From Amylibacter sp. SFDW26 (GTDB taxonomy: Bacteria > Pseudomonadota > Alphaproteobacteria > Rhodobacterales > Rhodobacteraceae): a DNA stretch of 64,000 nt. The stretch's first letter is position 1, and every line of letters starts with the position of its first letter. The notes beneath the pieces are model-generated. The model saw only the letters and a program-made list of their open reading frames with translations. It was not told the DNA's origin and did no database searches. This document shows positions 1-7,621 of this stretch, piece after piece. The position numbers were made by a program, and so were the translations under genes. Where the stretch lies: assembly GCF_009184395.1 (NCBI RefSeq), contig NZ_WEIC01000001.1:1134047-1198046 (forward strand). Reading direction: 5' to 3'.

Positions 1-653
1 TCTACGGCAAAGTCATCATTACCAGCGCTTAGAGCTGGATAGCTGAGATGGCTGAGTTGTTCATCGTGATGGCGTGAAAAATATTCCGTATAGGCCACTT
101 TTATATAATCCTCGATGCGGACATCTTTTAGAAATTCTGCTGTGGTTGAAACCATAACATATTCATCACTACCGACCTCTGAAACGATCAAGTCAGGCAA
201 GTATTGCGGTGCAAAAAGCAGGCCAATATCACATACACCTGACAGCACATCCCTTTGAATTTGATAAGAAAAGTTGATTTCAATATGCAGTGCAAGATCA
301 GGTACATTTTCTTGTAAATCATCAATCCAATCCAAGAAGAACGAGCGGATCAAACTGTATTGCGCTGAGATATAAAGACGGCGGCTTAACTTATTTCCGC
401 CTTGCTCCACATCGCGTTTCGCATGCCCCCATAGGTTCAACATAGAGTGGCAATGGGTTTCAAATCTGATGCCAGAAATCGTGGGTTCTGCACCGCCACG
501 TCCCCGTTCGAAAAGGCGTGTGCCAAGCTCTTCTTCCAGTTGTCTGATGCGCGCGCTGACGGTTGATTGGGTGATATTCAACCTGTCCGCAGTGCGGTTA
601 AAGTTGCGCGTTTCAAGCACATCTAAAAAGGTTTTGATAAGCAATTGGTTCAT
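1..653 (-). CDS. LysR-family transcriptional regulator (3' end outside window)
   Basis: The first 217 residues are visible; the C-terminus lies beyond base 1. The product starts MNQLLIKTFLDVLETRNF and residues 1-60 form the LysR winged helix-turn-helix (NFNRTADRLNITQSTVSARI, then a linker helix with LEEELGTRLFERG). From about residue 90 it reads as the periplasmic-binding-protein-like effector domain. The start ATG is the complement of 651-653 and lies in a divergent arrangement with the AraC-type regulator at 767. A short dyad at 656-676 covers its ribosome-binding region and may be an autoregulatory site. Family assignment is firm; the effector and targets cannot be read from the sequence. 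Confidence 0.9.
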   Translation of the reverse strand, partial: MNQLLIKTFLDVLETRNFNRTADRLNITQSTVSARIRQLEEELGTRLFERGRGGAEPTISGIRFETHCHSMLNLWGHAKRDVEQGGNKLSRRLYISAQYSLIRSFFLDWIDDLQENVPDLALHIEINFSYQIQRDVLSGVCDIGLLFAPQYLPDLIVSEVGSDEYVMVSTTAEFLKDVRIEDYIKVAYTEYFSRHHDEQLSHLSYPALSAGNDDFAV

Positions 654-655
654 AT

Positions 656-676
656 TCAATCGAATAAACCGATTGA
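656..676. promoter_or_regulatory. inverted repeat TCAATCG-N7-CGATTGA upstream of the LysR gene
   Basis: Perfect 7-bp arms at 656-662 and 670-676 are separated by 7 bases, directly upstream of the LysR start codon in the 113-bp divergent gap. LysR proteins usually bind interrupted dyads of the T-N11-A type close to their own promoter, so this is a reasonable operator candidate. It is inferred from position and symmetry only. Confidence 0.3.
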
Positions 677-766
677 TAATGACAAATCAACAATATTTTT
701 AAACTGATTAACCTTTGATAGTATCACCGAAACTTTAAGAACGTATTAAGTGTAGAGGAGTTTACA

Positions 767-1747
767 ATGGATCGTAGCCAATATGAAACTTGTCATTTCA
801 TCTTTGTTTTGACGGAAGGATTTTCGCAATCCAGTTTGTCGAACTCTATGGCGGTTCTAAACACCTGTAATCGTATTTTAAAGAGACAAGCCTACTCTTG
901 GTCTTTGATCAGCGAAACGGGTGATGCCGTTACCAGTTCATGTGGTGTGCCAATTGCGGTAAGCAGCGGTTTATACCCAGTGAAACGTCAAGATTTTATT
1001 GTGCTTTTGAGCAGTGCGGATAATCCACAACTACAATCCAAAACGTTGGTGAATTGGGTGCGCCGTGAGAGTATGAAACGCCCAAGAATTGCTGCATTAG
1101 ACACTGCAACATATATTTTGGCTGCTGCTGGGTTGTTGAACAACCAGAAATGCACGTTGCACTGGGAAAGTCAGGATGCGTTTAAGGAATGCTATCCTGA
1201 TATCGATTTGGTCAATCAAATATACACTACAGAGCGTTCAATTTTCACCTGTGCTGGCGGAACTGCCGCTATGGATATGATGCTGCATATCGCAGAAGAA
1301 GATCACGATGGTGAAACGGCGCGCGATATTGCAGATCACTTGATTTACGTTTCCTCCCGCAGCCAAGACGACCGTCAACGTATTTCGTTGACGGGCCGTT
1401 TTGGCATCCGCAATGCACGTTTGGCAGATGCGATTAACCACATGGAAAATAATCTGGAATTCCCACTGACACCTGCGGAACTGGCAGCAAAGATCAATGT
1501 ATCTGTGCGTCAATTGGAACGGATATTCAGCCGATATATGGATTGCCCACCCAAGCGGTTTTATATGACGCTTCGTTTGGAAAAAGCACGCCGTTTGATT
1601 GCCCAAACAGATATGAGTTTGATAAACATTTCAATGGCTTGTGGTTTTACATCCACATCGCATTTTTCACGGTGGTATAAGCGCCATTACGGTATGCAAC
1701 CATCGAAGAGTGACAGCTTTACAAACCGTAAGACATTAGCAGCTTAA
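767..1747 (+). CDS. GlxA-type AraC-family transcriptional regulator (DJ-1/PfpI-like N-terminus)
   Basis: A 326-residue regulator with an N-terminal DJ-1/PfpI-like domain (about residues 10-185) and a C-terminal double helix-turn-helix of AraC type (about 215-320, ending CGFTSTSHFSRWYKRHYGM). The position of the DJ-1 nucleophile reads ALDTATYILAAAGLL, so the usual Cys is absent, as in the CdhR/GbdR subgroup that senses carnitine or glycine betaine; the TCAGGTAAMDMML motif also fits that subgroup. The specific ligand is therefore a guess. The start is preceded by a good GAGGAG-like site. Its TAA overlaps the TAA of the convergent rarD-like gene by 4 bases. Confidence 0.88.
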   Translation: MDRSQYETCHFIFVLTEGFSQSSLSNSMAVLNTCNRILKRQAYSWSLISETGDAVTSSCGVPIAVSSGLYPVKRQDFIVLLSSADNPQLQSKTLVNWVRRESMKRPRIAALDTATYILAAAGLLNNQKCTLHWESQDAFKECYPDIDLVNQIYTTERSIFTCAGGTAAMDMMLHIAEEDHDGETARDIADHLIYVSSRSQDDRQRISLTGRFGIRNARLADAINHMENNLEFPLTPAELAAKINVSVRQLERIFSRYMDCPPKRFYMTLRLEKARRLIAQTDMSLINISMACGFTSTSHFSRWYKRHYGMQPSKSDSFTNRKTLAA

Positions 1748-2634
1748 GGCGCTTTGCGGAGAGATTGATAGGAATAGAGCCCCAGCGCCGTCCATATGAT
1801 GGCAAAAGCGATGAAGTGCCATTGGGTGAAAGGTTCCATGAAGATCAAAACGCTGACGCCAAATTGTAATGTTGGGTTTAAATATTGGACAAGACCTACT
1901 GTTCCCAGTGCCAATCGTTTCATCGAATAAGACATAAGCACTAGGGGCCCGGCTGTAAGTGGCCCAACCAACATCAATAGCACGGTATCCCATCCATGCC
2001 CAAAAAAACCACCTTCGCGTCCAACCAAGCCTTGCCAGTTTAATTCGTGGACACCGTAAAGCCAGATCAAAGCCAATGGAGCCAACAAGATAACTTCACA
2101 CATTACTGATAAGACGGGGCCGCAGGAGAGTGACTTTTTGCTAAGACCATATAGCCCCATTGTGATTGCCAAAATCAGGGAAATCCAAGGGGCTACACCT
2201 AAACCTAAAGTGAGCAAGACAACGGCTATAAGCGCCATAGAAACGGCAACCCATTGTAAACGGCTTAAACGCTCGCCAAGAAAGAGGTAGCCAAGTGCCA
2301 CAGCGACCAATGGGAAAATGTAATAGCCCAAAGAACTTTCGACCAAACGGCCGATTTGGACAGATAAGATATAGGCGAACCAGTTAACCGATATCATCAA
2401 GGCTGCGATTGCTATGATGAACAGCGCGCGTTTTTGGCACAAGACTTCTGCAACTTCGCCTAAACGTTTGGAATAAGAGAGTAATACCAAGAGAAAGACT
2501 AACGACCATATAGTACGGTGGCTCAGGACCTCTAGTGGAGGAACATGAGCGATCTCACGGTAATAAAGTGCTGATAGCCCCCAAATCGTGCAGGCCAAGA
2601 CCATAGCTGCAATACCTTTGAACTGTTCAGACAT
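1744..2634 (-). CDS. rarD: EamA-family transporter, RarD type
   Basis: A 296-residue, strongly hydrophobic inner-membrane protein with about ten predicted transmembrane helices, matching the length and N-terminal pattern (ACTIWGLSALYYREI, SHRTIWSLVF) of the RarD branch of the drug/metabolite transporter superfamily. RarD proteins are annotated as chloramphenicol-sensitive permeases but their physiological substrate is unknown. The gene is monocistronic: convergent with the AraC-type regulator and separated from the next minus-strand gene by about 550 bases. The family call is secure, the substrate is not. Confidence 0.85.
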   Translation of the reverse strand: MSEQFKGIAAMVLACTIWGLSALYYREIAHVPPLEVLSHRTIWSLVFLLVLLSYSKRLGEVAEVLCQKRALFIIAIAALMISVNWFAYILSVQIGRLVESSLGYYIFPLVAVALGYLFLGERLSRLQWVAVSMALIAVVLLTLGLGVAPWISLILAITMGLYGLSKKSLSCGPVLSVMCEVILLAPLALIWLYGVHELNWQGLVGREGGFFGHGWDTVLLMLVGPLTAGPLVLMSYSMKRLALGTVGLVQYLNPTLQFGVSVLIFMEPFTQWHFIAFAIIWTALGLYSYQSLRKAP

Positions 2635-2965
2635 ATGCCACGGCCTTTTTTGTGTATGAAAACACTGTCTTTAATGACTGAAGGGGTCAACACAGGAATT
2701 GTATCAATTTTAGATCACATGTTATCGCTTTTAAAAAGCTTGGAGGTAAAATGACTCTGTGTTGCTTACTCAAGTATATGAGTTTACAAAAATCAACCTA
2801 ACACCTGACAGAAACCGCGTTTATTTTCCAGCAGAGGGTTAGTAAACGCTTGTGCTTTTTCAGCTACATCACTGCCAGTTTGAGGGAAAAAGAAGATATT
2901 CTTATATTCATAAAAAAAACTTATCACCTCCATCTCTTGGAGAAGGTAACGCCATTCCATAGTAC

Positions 2966-2997
2966 AAAAATAAAACCCCGCCAGCGGGCTGGCGGGG
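2966..2997 (-). terminator. strong intrinsic terminator
   Basis: On the minus strand a GC-rich stem (arms 2988-2997 and 2976-2985, nine or ten pairs) is followed by TTTTATTTTT. This is the clearest Rho-independent terminator in the window. It lies about 185 bases beyond the metallophosphoesterase stop, so it either ends that operon or a separate small RNA. Confidence 0.85.
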
Positions 2998-3067
2998 CTT
3001 TGAAACGCGTCGCACATCTTTAATCGAAATCAAAGTCCTCCCAGTGCAAGCAGCGTAGAAACTGTCC
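2966..3067 (-). ncRNA. candidate small RNA of about 100 nt with its own promoter and terminator
   Basis: Read on the minus strand, a -35-like TTGACT and a weak -10 are followed by GGGACAG at about 3067-3061, then a 7-bp hairpin closed by a UUCG loop (3018-3035), then a GC-rich terminator hairpin with a T-run ending near 2966. GUGC/GCAC and ACGC/GCGU pairings flank the UUCG hairpin, giving an extended rod, and a GGGAGGA motif sits unpaired on its 5' side. No open reading frame fits. It lacks the GGUCAGG...GGAAGGAAGCAGCC signature of SRP RNA and I do not recognise the family. Existence is inferred from architecture only. Confidence 0.45.
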
Positions 3068-3071
3068 CGCT

Positions 3072-3099
3072 AGAATGAGCAATTTTTCGCCAAAGTCAA
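3072..3099 (-). promoter_or_regulatory. possible sigma-70 promoter of the candidate small RNA
   Basis: TTGACT (complement of 3094-3099) is followed after 16 bases by CATTCT (complement of 3072-3077). The -35 is 5 of 6 to consensus, the -10 only 3 of 6. Spacing and the GGG about 4-6 bases downstream fit initiation near 3067. Confidence 0.35.
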
Positions 3100-3181
3100 C
3101 TCACTTATTTTTGTCGCATTGAATTTATGCAAATCACAATTAACTGCCTAAAAAAACACCATGTTTTCAGCGTCATAAGCT

Positions 3182-4072
3182 TTATGACAATTCTACAACT
3201 GTAATCTCTGGAACGGAACCAATACGAATTGGGAGTATCGAACATCCTAAACCACCTGAGACAACCAAATCTCTTCCCTGTTCTTGGATGTGTCCGTACA
3301 CAAAACGATTCCCAAATCTTGATGGCACAACAGGTGCCCAACCGAATAATCGGATTTGACCGCCATGTGTATGGCCCGAAAGCGTCAGGGCAACACGGTC
3401 TGGAACTTCGGGAAAAATATCAGGTTCATGGGCCAATAAAATCGCAGGATCATCATCTGTAATTTGGGCCAATGTCTCAGGTAGGTCATCAACGCCTCTA
3501 TGTTGCAATGGACGATTTCTTAATGCCATTTGATCCCCTAGGCCGAGCAGCCAAAAAGCGTTTTTCCCGCCGCCCAACTTGATAGCTTTGTTTTGAAGAA
3601 CTGGGATGCCTTCAGCCTCAAAAACACGTTGTGCTTCGATTGGCCCTTTTCCAGTCCGTTGCGCCTCGGCGTCATCCCACCAATCGTGATTTCCCAAAAC
3701 AGAATGCACGCCTAATGGAGCATGCAGCTTTGCCAACTCTTTCGCCGTTTCATTAATGGGTACGTGTTTAGATATGAAACGATGACTGGCATTGTGATCC
3801 CCAAGCAAGAAAATAACATCCGCCCCCAAAGCATTTGTGCGCTTCACGATACGGCGCAACCGTTTCAAGCCGCTGAAAGGTTCGCCCATGTGGATATCTG
3901 TAACAATCGCAATACGCAGTTTCTGCCCTTTGCGCCACGTTTTTGGGGAGAGCTTCCATGTGGTAACATTGAGCCTAATCAAAGGCTCAATAATTGTAGC
4001 ATATAAAGAAACAAAAAGGCCTGCTAGCACAGTTGCGAACAGGCCTTTTAAAATTTGTCGTCGTGTTGGCAT
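3182..4072 (-). CDS. Tat-exported metallophosphoesterase
   Basis: A 296-residue calcineurin-like phosphoesterase of the YaeI/YkuE type. The N-terminus TRRQILKGLF followed by a hydrophobic segment looks like a twin-arginine signal or anchor, so the enzyme probably works at the outer face of the inner membrane. Metal-binding motifs appear in order: DIHMG near residue 59, GDHN near 91, GNHDWW near 127 and SGHTHGGQ near 233. YaeI and YkuE relatives act on phosphodiester lipids such as UDP-diacylglucosamine or phosphatidylglycerol derivatives; the substrate here is not evident. Its ATG shares one base with the sodB stop (TAATG), so the two are translationally coupled. Confidence 0.88.
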   Translation of the reverse strand: MPTRRQILKGLFATVLAGLFVSLYATIIEPLIRLNVTTWKLSPKTWRKGQKLRIAIVTDIHMGEPFSGLKRLRRIVKRTNALGADVIFLLGDHNASHRFISKHVPINETAKELAKLHAPLGVHSVLGNHDWWDDAEAQRTGKGPIEAQRVFEAEGIPVLQNKAIKLGGGKNAFWLLGLGDQMALRNRPLQHRGVDDLPETLAQITDDDPAILLAHEPDIFPEVPDRVALTLSGHTHGGQIRLFGWAPVVPSRFGNRFVYGHIQEQGRDLVVSGGLGCSILPIRIGSVPEITVVELS

Positions 4073-4680
4073 TAAGCGTTAGATAGGCGCTCTGCAACAT
4101 TTTCCCAGTTCACCAAATTGTCCAAGAAGTTGGTGATATATACTGGGCGCTTGTTGCGGAAATCGATGTAGTATGAGTGCTCCCATACATCACAACCCAA
4201 CAATGCTGTTTGACCAAAGCACAATGGGTTCACGCCGTTTTCTGTTTTGGTTACTTTCAAACCGCCGTCTGCGTCTTTTACCAACCAGCACCAGCCTGAA
4301 CCGAATTGACCAGCACCTGCTGCGCCGAATTCTGATTTGAATGTGTCTACTGAACCAAAGCTGTCAACGATTGCTGCTTCTAGCTCTGATGGCATTGCAC
4401 GACCTGATGGGCCCATCATTTCCCAAAATTGGTTGTGGTTCCAAAGCTGTGAGATGTTGTTGAAGATACCGTTTTGTGCCACTGAAGATGCATCGTATGT
4501 GCCAACAATGATTTCTTCCAAAGATTTGTTTTCCCACTCTGTGCCCGCAATCGCTGCGTTGCCGTTTGTGACATAAGCGTTGTGGTGTAGATCGTGGTGG
4601 AATTCTAGTGTTTCTTGTGACATGCCGCCTGCTGCAAGTGCATCGTGGGCGTATGGTAGATCAGGAAGTTCAAAAGCCAT
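4072..4680 (-). CDS. sodB: superoxide dismutase, Fe/Mn family
   Basis: A 202-residue superoxide dismutase of normal length, converting superoxide to hydrogen peroxide and oxygen in the cytoplasm. Metal ligands are visible as H28, H82, D164 and H168 (motifs LEFHHDLHH, LWNHNQFW and CDVWEHSYYIDF), and the GQFGSGW motif near residue 124 favours the iron type. It precedes the metallophosphoesterase with a one-base TAATG overlap. An 8-bp inverted repeat lies about 30 bases upstream of its start. The metal preference cannot be proven from sequence. Confidence 0.95.
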   Translation of the reverse strand: MAFELPDLPYAHDALAAGGMSQETLEFHHDLHHNAYVTNGNAAIAGTEWENKSLEEIIVGTYDASSVAQNGIFNNISQLWNHNQFWEMMGPSGRAMPSELEAAIVDSFGSVDTFKSEFGAAGAGQFGSGWCWLVKDADGGLKVTKTENGVNPLCFGQTALLGCDVWEHSYYIDFRNKRPVYITNFLDNLVNWENVAERLSNA

Positions 4681-4710
4681 TGGAGTATCCTTTGGGTGTT
4701 ATGGGTTTCG

Positions 4711-4741
4711 TTGGCGTGAATATAGCGTAATGACACGCCAA
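4711..4741. promoter_or_regulatory. inverted repeat TTGGCGTG-N15-CACGCCAA upstream of sodB
   Basis: Perfect 8-bp arms at 4711-4718 and 4734-4741 fill much of the 69-bp gap between sodB and the Mth938-like gene. It could be an operator for sodB or an RNA hairpin between the two genes; no T-run follows, so a simple terminator is less likely. Confidence 0.3.
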
Positions 4742-4749
4742 GGGAAGGC

Positions 4750-5109
4750 CTATTCCGACACAGGCAGTGCTGCAATCGCCACACGGCGACCTTCGGATAA
4801 CAGCACATTATAGGTACGACATGCGGCAGGTGTGCCCATAACTTCGAACGGTACGTTGACCGCTTCTAATGCGGTTTTTACTGATGCTGGCAGTGGCGCG
4901 ATATCTTTGCCTGTGCCAATGAAAATGACATCATATTCTGTAGCCGCTTTGATGAGTTGATCTAAATCGTCAAAACCATTCCATTTAATGACACCTTTGG
5001 GCAGTATCGCCAATGGACCTTCTTGAACTTGTTCCATCACACGAAAGAAATTTGGGCCATAAGCATCAATGGGCGGCTGACCCTCGTATGTGATTTCTGT
5101 TAATTGCAT
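4750..5109 (-). CDS. Mth938-like (DUF498) domain protein
   Basis: A 119-residue soluble protein of the Mth938/NDUFAF3 fold family (ITYEGQPPIDAYGPNFFRV at the N-terminus, IFIGTGKDIAPLP near residue 62 and GTPAACRTYNVLLSEGRRVAAL-like C-terminal block). The mitochondrial relative NDUFAF3 is a complex I assembly factor; bacterial members are uncharacterised. From memory of Rhodobacterales gene order this gene normally follows secF directly; here three other elements separate them, suggesting a local rearrangement. The family call is good, the function open. Confidence 0.85.
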   Translation of the reverse strand: MQLTEITYEGQPPIDAYGPNFFRVMEQVQEGPLAILPKGVIKWNGFDDLDQLIKAATEYDVIFIGTGKDIAPLPASVKTALEAVNVPFEVMGTPAACRTYNVLLSEGRRVAIAALPVSE

Positions 5110-5364
5110 CCGCTTTATACTCTTTGATCAACGTTATTTCTGTTAGTTGTGTGGTCTGTTGTGATTATCTTGGCAAGTCTTAAATCAGTTGATGCATCAA
5201 CATGTAAAGTTTCGAACATGTCATTTACAATATCTTTGTTGTGGTTTTCATTGGTAAGATAAGCATGATTTAGCCGAAAAGTGGCTGTTAATATTAAGCC
5301 ATTGAAACTCATGCGAAAAAGAATAGACAAAATCTTTAAAGCAATCATTTACAGGTCACTATCA

Positions 5365-5751
5365 ATGCCTAAAACTAACTCATTTCTTTTAAAAACTACC
5401 ACATTCTGCGCAATCGTTATCGGTTCACTTTCATCAGCACATGCTACAGAGTTAGAGGTCACTGACCCCTGTTATCATTGGGTGGCAAAGGCCGCCCCTT
5501 TAACCAGTGGTTATATGGCATTTAAAGATAGCGAAGACGATCCAATTGGCTTCATAAAAAACTACATCCAATTTGAGGACTATCCAGATGGCAGTGCAGG
5601 TCATCAAATATATTCTGATATGTTAAAAACGATAGAAGAGACAGAATCTGAACAACTGACAGAAGAAGCCACCTTGAAAAGCTGTCAGGCTTTACCTGTA
5701 GAAGCTGTTCATTCAACCAATATGAATAGTCCTATATCAGACTTCCAATAG
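5365..5751 (+). CDS. small secreted protein of unknown function
   Basis: I do not recognise this protein. The start at 5365 is chosen because the next residues (MPKTNSFLLKTTTFCAIVIG...SSAHA) form a classical signal peptide with an AHA cleavage site; a longer frame from 5281 would bury it. The mature part, about 102 residues, is acidic and has two cysteines (DPCYHW and LKSCQAL) that could form a disulfide. It is convergent with the TauE/SafE permease and divergent from the Mth938-like gene, with a 255-bp upstream gap. Predicted location is the periplasm. Confidence 0.6.
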   Translation: MPKTNSFLLKTTTFCAIVIGSLSSAHATELEVTDPCYHWVAKAAPLTSGYMAFKDSEDDPIGFIKNYIQFEDYPDGSAGHQIYSDMLKTIEETESEQLTEEATLKSCQALPVEAVHSTNMNSPISDFQ

Positions 5752-5775
5752 GCTTCTTGGTCGCTGCTCCTGTCA

Positions 5776-6525
5776 TCAATCCCAAATGGGCAGGCCTGCA
5801 ACAGCACTAAAGAGGATAATCGCATAGGCGACACGGCGGTAAATATGTTCCTTTGCAGGGTCAAATACCCATTGCCCAACAAGACCGCCAATTGTGTAAG
5901 GAATACTTAGGATTGCGCCGATGAAAAGCGGAATTAGGACCAGCAAACCTTTGATGCCAAAGACAATAAATGTCAGGATATCAACAAGGAAGAGATACAT
6001 CATTGTATTGCCGCGAATGACCTCTGGCCGTCTTGGGCTGGACATATAAGACAGGATTACAGGTGGCCCTGGCAGAGCGGCTACACCGCATAAGAAGCCG
6101 CTGATAACACCTATGAAACTGGTCATTAGGGCGTTGAGTGGATTGCGGTAACGCCATCCGCTTGCAAGTAAGATCAGGAGTGATATGGCGAGCGCAGATA
6201 CGATCCATCTGAAAATGACAGGGTCAAGTTGGGTCAGCAAATAGACACCGAATGGTAGACCTATGATCGCACCTATCCCCAACAACCCAACATCACGCGG
6301 TTCACCATCCCGCCATGCGCGGGGTAATAGTGCAATGGGGCCTAAGAAATCGAAGGTCATCATCATCAAGATGGCATAGATGGGTTCAGCAACTAATGCA
6401 GCCATTGGGATGAATACCATTGCCGTACCAAAGCCCGCAAAGCCTCGGACAACGCCCGCTACAAACGCAGCTGCGAGTAACAGCATAAGCCCGTCATATG
6501 CCAGTGCTTGGCTTAATATGCCCAT
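5776..6525 (-). CDS. TauE/SafE-family permease
   Basis: A 249-residue inner-membrane protein with seven or eight hydrophobic segments and the glycine-rich N-terminal pattern FVAGVVRGFAGFGTAMVFIP typical of the TauE/SafE family, whose characterised members export sulfite, sulfoacetate or related organosulfur anions. The start at 6525 is preferred because GGGGG lies five bases upstream and because the longer frame (to 6570) would run into a perfect hairpin. There is no sulfonate catabolism gene beside it, so the substrate is unknown. It sits downstream of secF but beyond a hairpin, so it is probably transcribed separately. Confidence 0.82.
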   Translation of the reverse strand: MGILSQALAYDGLMLLLAAAFVAGVVRGFAGFGTAMVFIPMAALVAEPIYAILMMMTFDFLGPIALLPRAWRDGEPRDVGLLGIGAIIGLPFGVYLLTQLDPVIFRWIVSALAISLLILLASGWRYRNPLNALMTSFIGVISGFLCGVAALPGPPVILSYMSSPRRPEVIRGNTMMYLFLVDILTFIVFGIKGLLVLIPLFIGAILSIPYTIGGLVGQWVFDPAKEHIYRRVAYAIILFSAVAGLPIWD

Positions 6526-6543
6526 CATATCCCCCAAAACGTT

Positions 6544-6587
6544 AAAGGGACGATGACAGGGATATATCATCCTGTCATCGTCCCTTT
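6544..6587 (-). terminator. perfect 17-bp hairpin after the secDF operon
   Basis: Arms 6544-6560 and 6571-6587 are exact reverse complements with a 10-base loop; short T-runs flank both sides. It sits 45 bases beyond the secF stop and just before the TauE/SafE start, so it most likely ends the yajC-secD-secF transcript and insulates the next gene. It may work in both directions. Confidence 0.7.
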
Positions 6588-6631
6588 TGTAGTTTTGATG
6601 TTTTCCCGAAAGGCTTCAGGAAAACCGAACT

Positions 6632-7612
6632 TTAGGCGTCGATGTTTGCGAACTGTGTTCCTGCGCGACCATCATCGATTTTATCCCAATCACGCTTCAC
6701 ACCAAGGCGTAGAAGGATAGCAGATGCCACGAAGATTGATGAGTAAGTACCAATGATAACTCCCCAGATCATCGCGAATACAAAACCGTGGATCACATCG
6801 CCACCAAGAACGAACAGTGAAATCAGCGCGATCAATGTGGTGACAGATGTCATCACTGTACGTGACAATGTTTCATTGATGGACAGGTTAAGCACTTCGT
6901 TCAGCGGTTTCTTTTTATACTTACGCAAATTTTCACGCACGCGGTCAAATACAACTACGGTATCGTTTAGAGAGTAACCAACGATGGTCAACAAGGCTGC
7001 AATAATCGCGAGATCGAACTTGATTTGAAGGAGGCTGAAAATACCAATGGTAATGACAATATCATGCACCAAGGCTACAACAGCACCGAATGAGAATTGC
7101 CACTCAAAACGTAACCAGATGTAGAACAGCACCGCTGCGATCGCCAAGACCACCGCAATCACGGCTGTTTGAATAAGTTCACCCGATACTTTTGGGCCAA
7201 CACTGTCGACCTGAGGAAAGCTCATAGTTGGATCGACGGCAATCAATGCATCTTTTACCAAACGGATAGTTTCAATTGTTGCCGCCTCCGCACCTTCTTG
7301 GGTTTCGATGCGGATTTGCGATACGCTGGATGCAATACCTTGTAATTGTTCAGCAGGGTCAATCACTTCGGTAATGGAAATGTCCCCCAAACCAAGCGGT
7401 TCTAATGCTGCACGATAGGCTGTGATATCCACTGTGCTTTGTGAGTCTGTGCGGATTGTTGTGCCACCACGAAAATCAATACCGTAATTCAAACCAATCA
7501 TAAAAAACAACACAATGGACACGATCATCGCTAAGATAGATATGCCCAGTGTTCCTTTTGTAAATTTGAAAAAATCCAGTGAAGTTTCGGAAGGTACTAA
7601 TTTAAGTCTCAT
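6632..7612 (-). CDS. secF: protein translocase subunit SecF
   Basis: A 326-residue inner-membrane protein with the SecF architecture: one N-terminal helix (about 21-41), a periplasmic domain with the RGGT motif near residue 49, then five C-terminal helices with the VGYSLNDTVVVFDRVREN block near 215-235. With SecD and YajC it forms the accessory complex that uses the proton motive force to drive late steps of Sec export. It follows secD by 9 bases and is the last gene of the operon. Confidence 0.97.
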   Translation of the reverse strand: MRLKLVPSETSLDFFKFTKGTLGISILAMIVSIVLFFMIGLNYGIDFRGGTTIRTDSQSTVDITAYRAALEPLGLGDISITEVIDPAEQLQGIASSVSQIRIETQEGAEAATIETIRLVKDALIAVDPTMSFPQVDSVGPKVSGELIQTAVIAVVLAIAAVLFYIWLRFEWQFSFGAVVALVHDIVITIGIFSLLQIKFDLAIIAALLTIVGYSLNDTVVVFDRVRENLRKYKKKPLNEVLNLSINETLSRTVMTSVTTLIALISLFVLGGDVIHGFVFAMIWGVIIGTYSSIFVASAILLRLGVKRDWDKIDDGRAGTQFANIDA

Positions 7613-7621
7613 ATCTATCTC

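Larger units (their letters stand above)
2635..3181. other. gene-free stretch of about 550 bp
   Basis: No convincing protein-coding gene is present. The right part (about 2966-3099) holds a promoter-like element, a hairpin with a UUCG loop and a strong intrinsic terminator on the minus strand, annotated separately as a candidate small RNA. The left part (2635-2960) is AT-rich and should contain the rarD promoter; I see no strong element in it. A 74-codon minus-strand reading frame (2793-3017) runs through the terminator and is not believed. Confidence 0.5.

Noticed and set aside
2793-3017. 74-codon minus-strand frame across the intrinsic terminator
   Set aside because: It would be translated through a strong terminator stem and has no family resemblance.
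2966-3067. SRP (4.5S) RNA as identity of the candidate small RNA
   Set aside because: The size fits, but the conserved GGAAGG-AAGCAGCC apical motif is absent on both strands.
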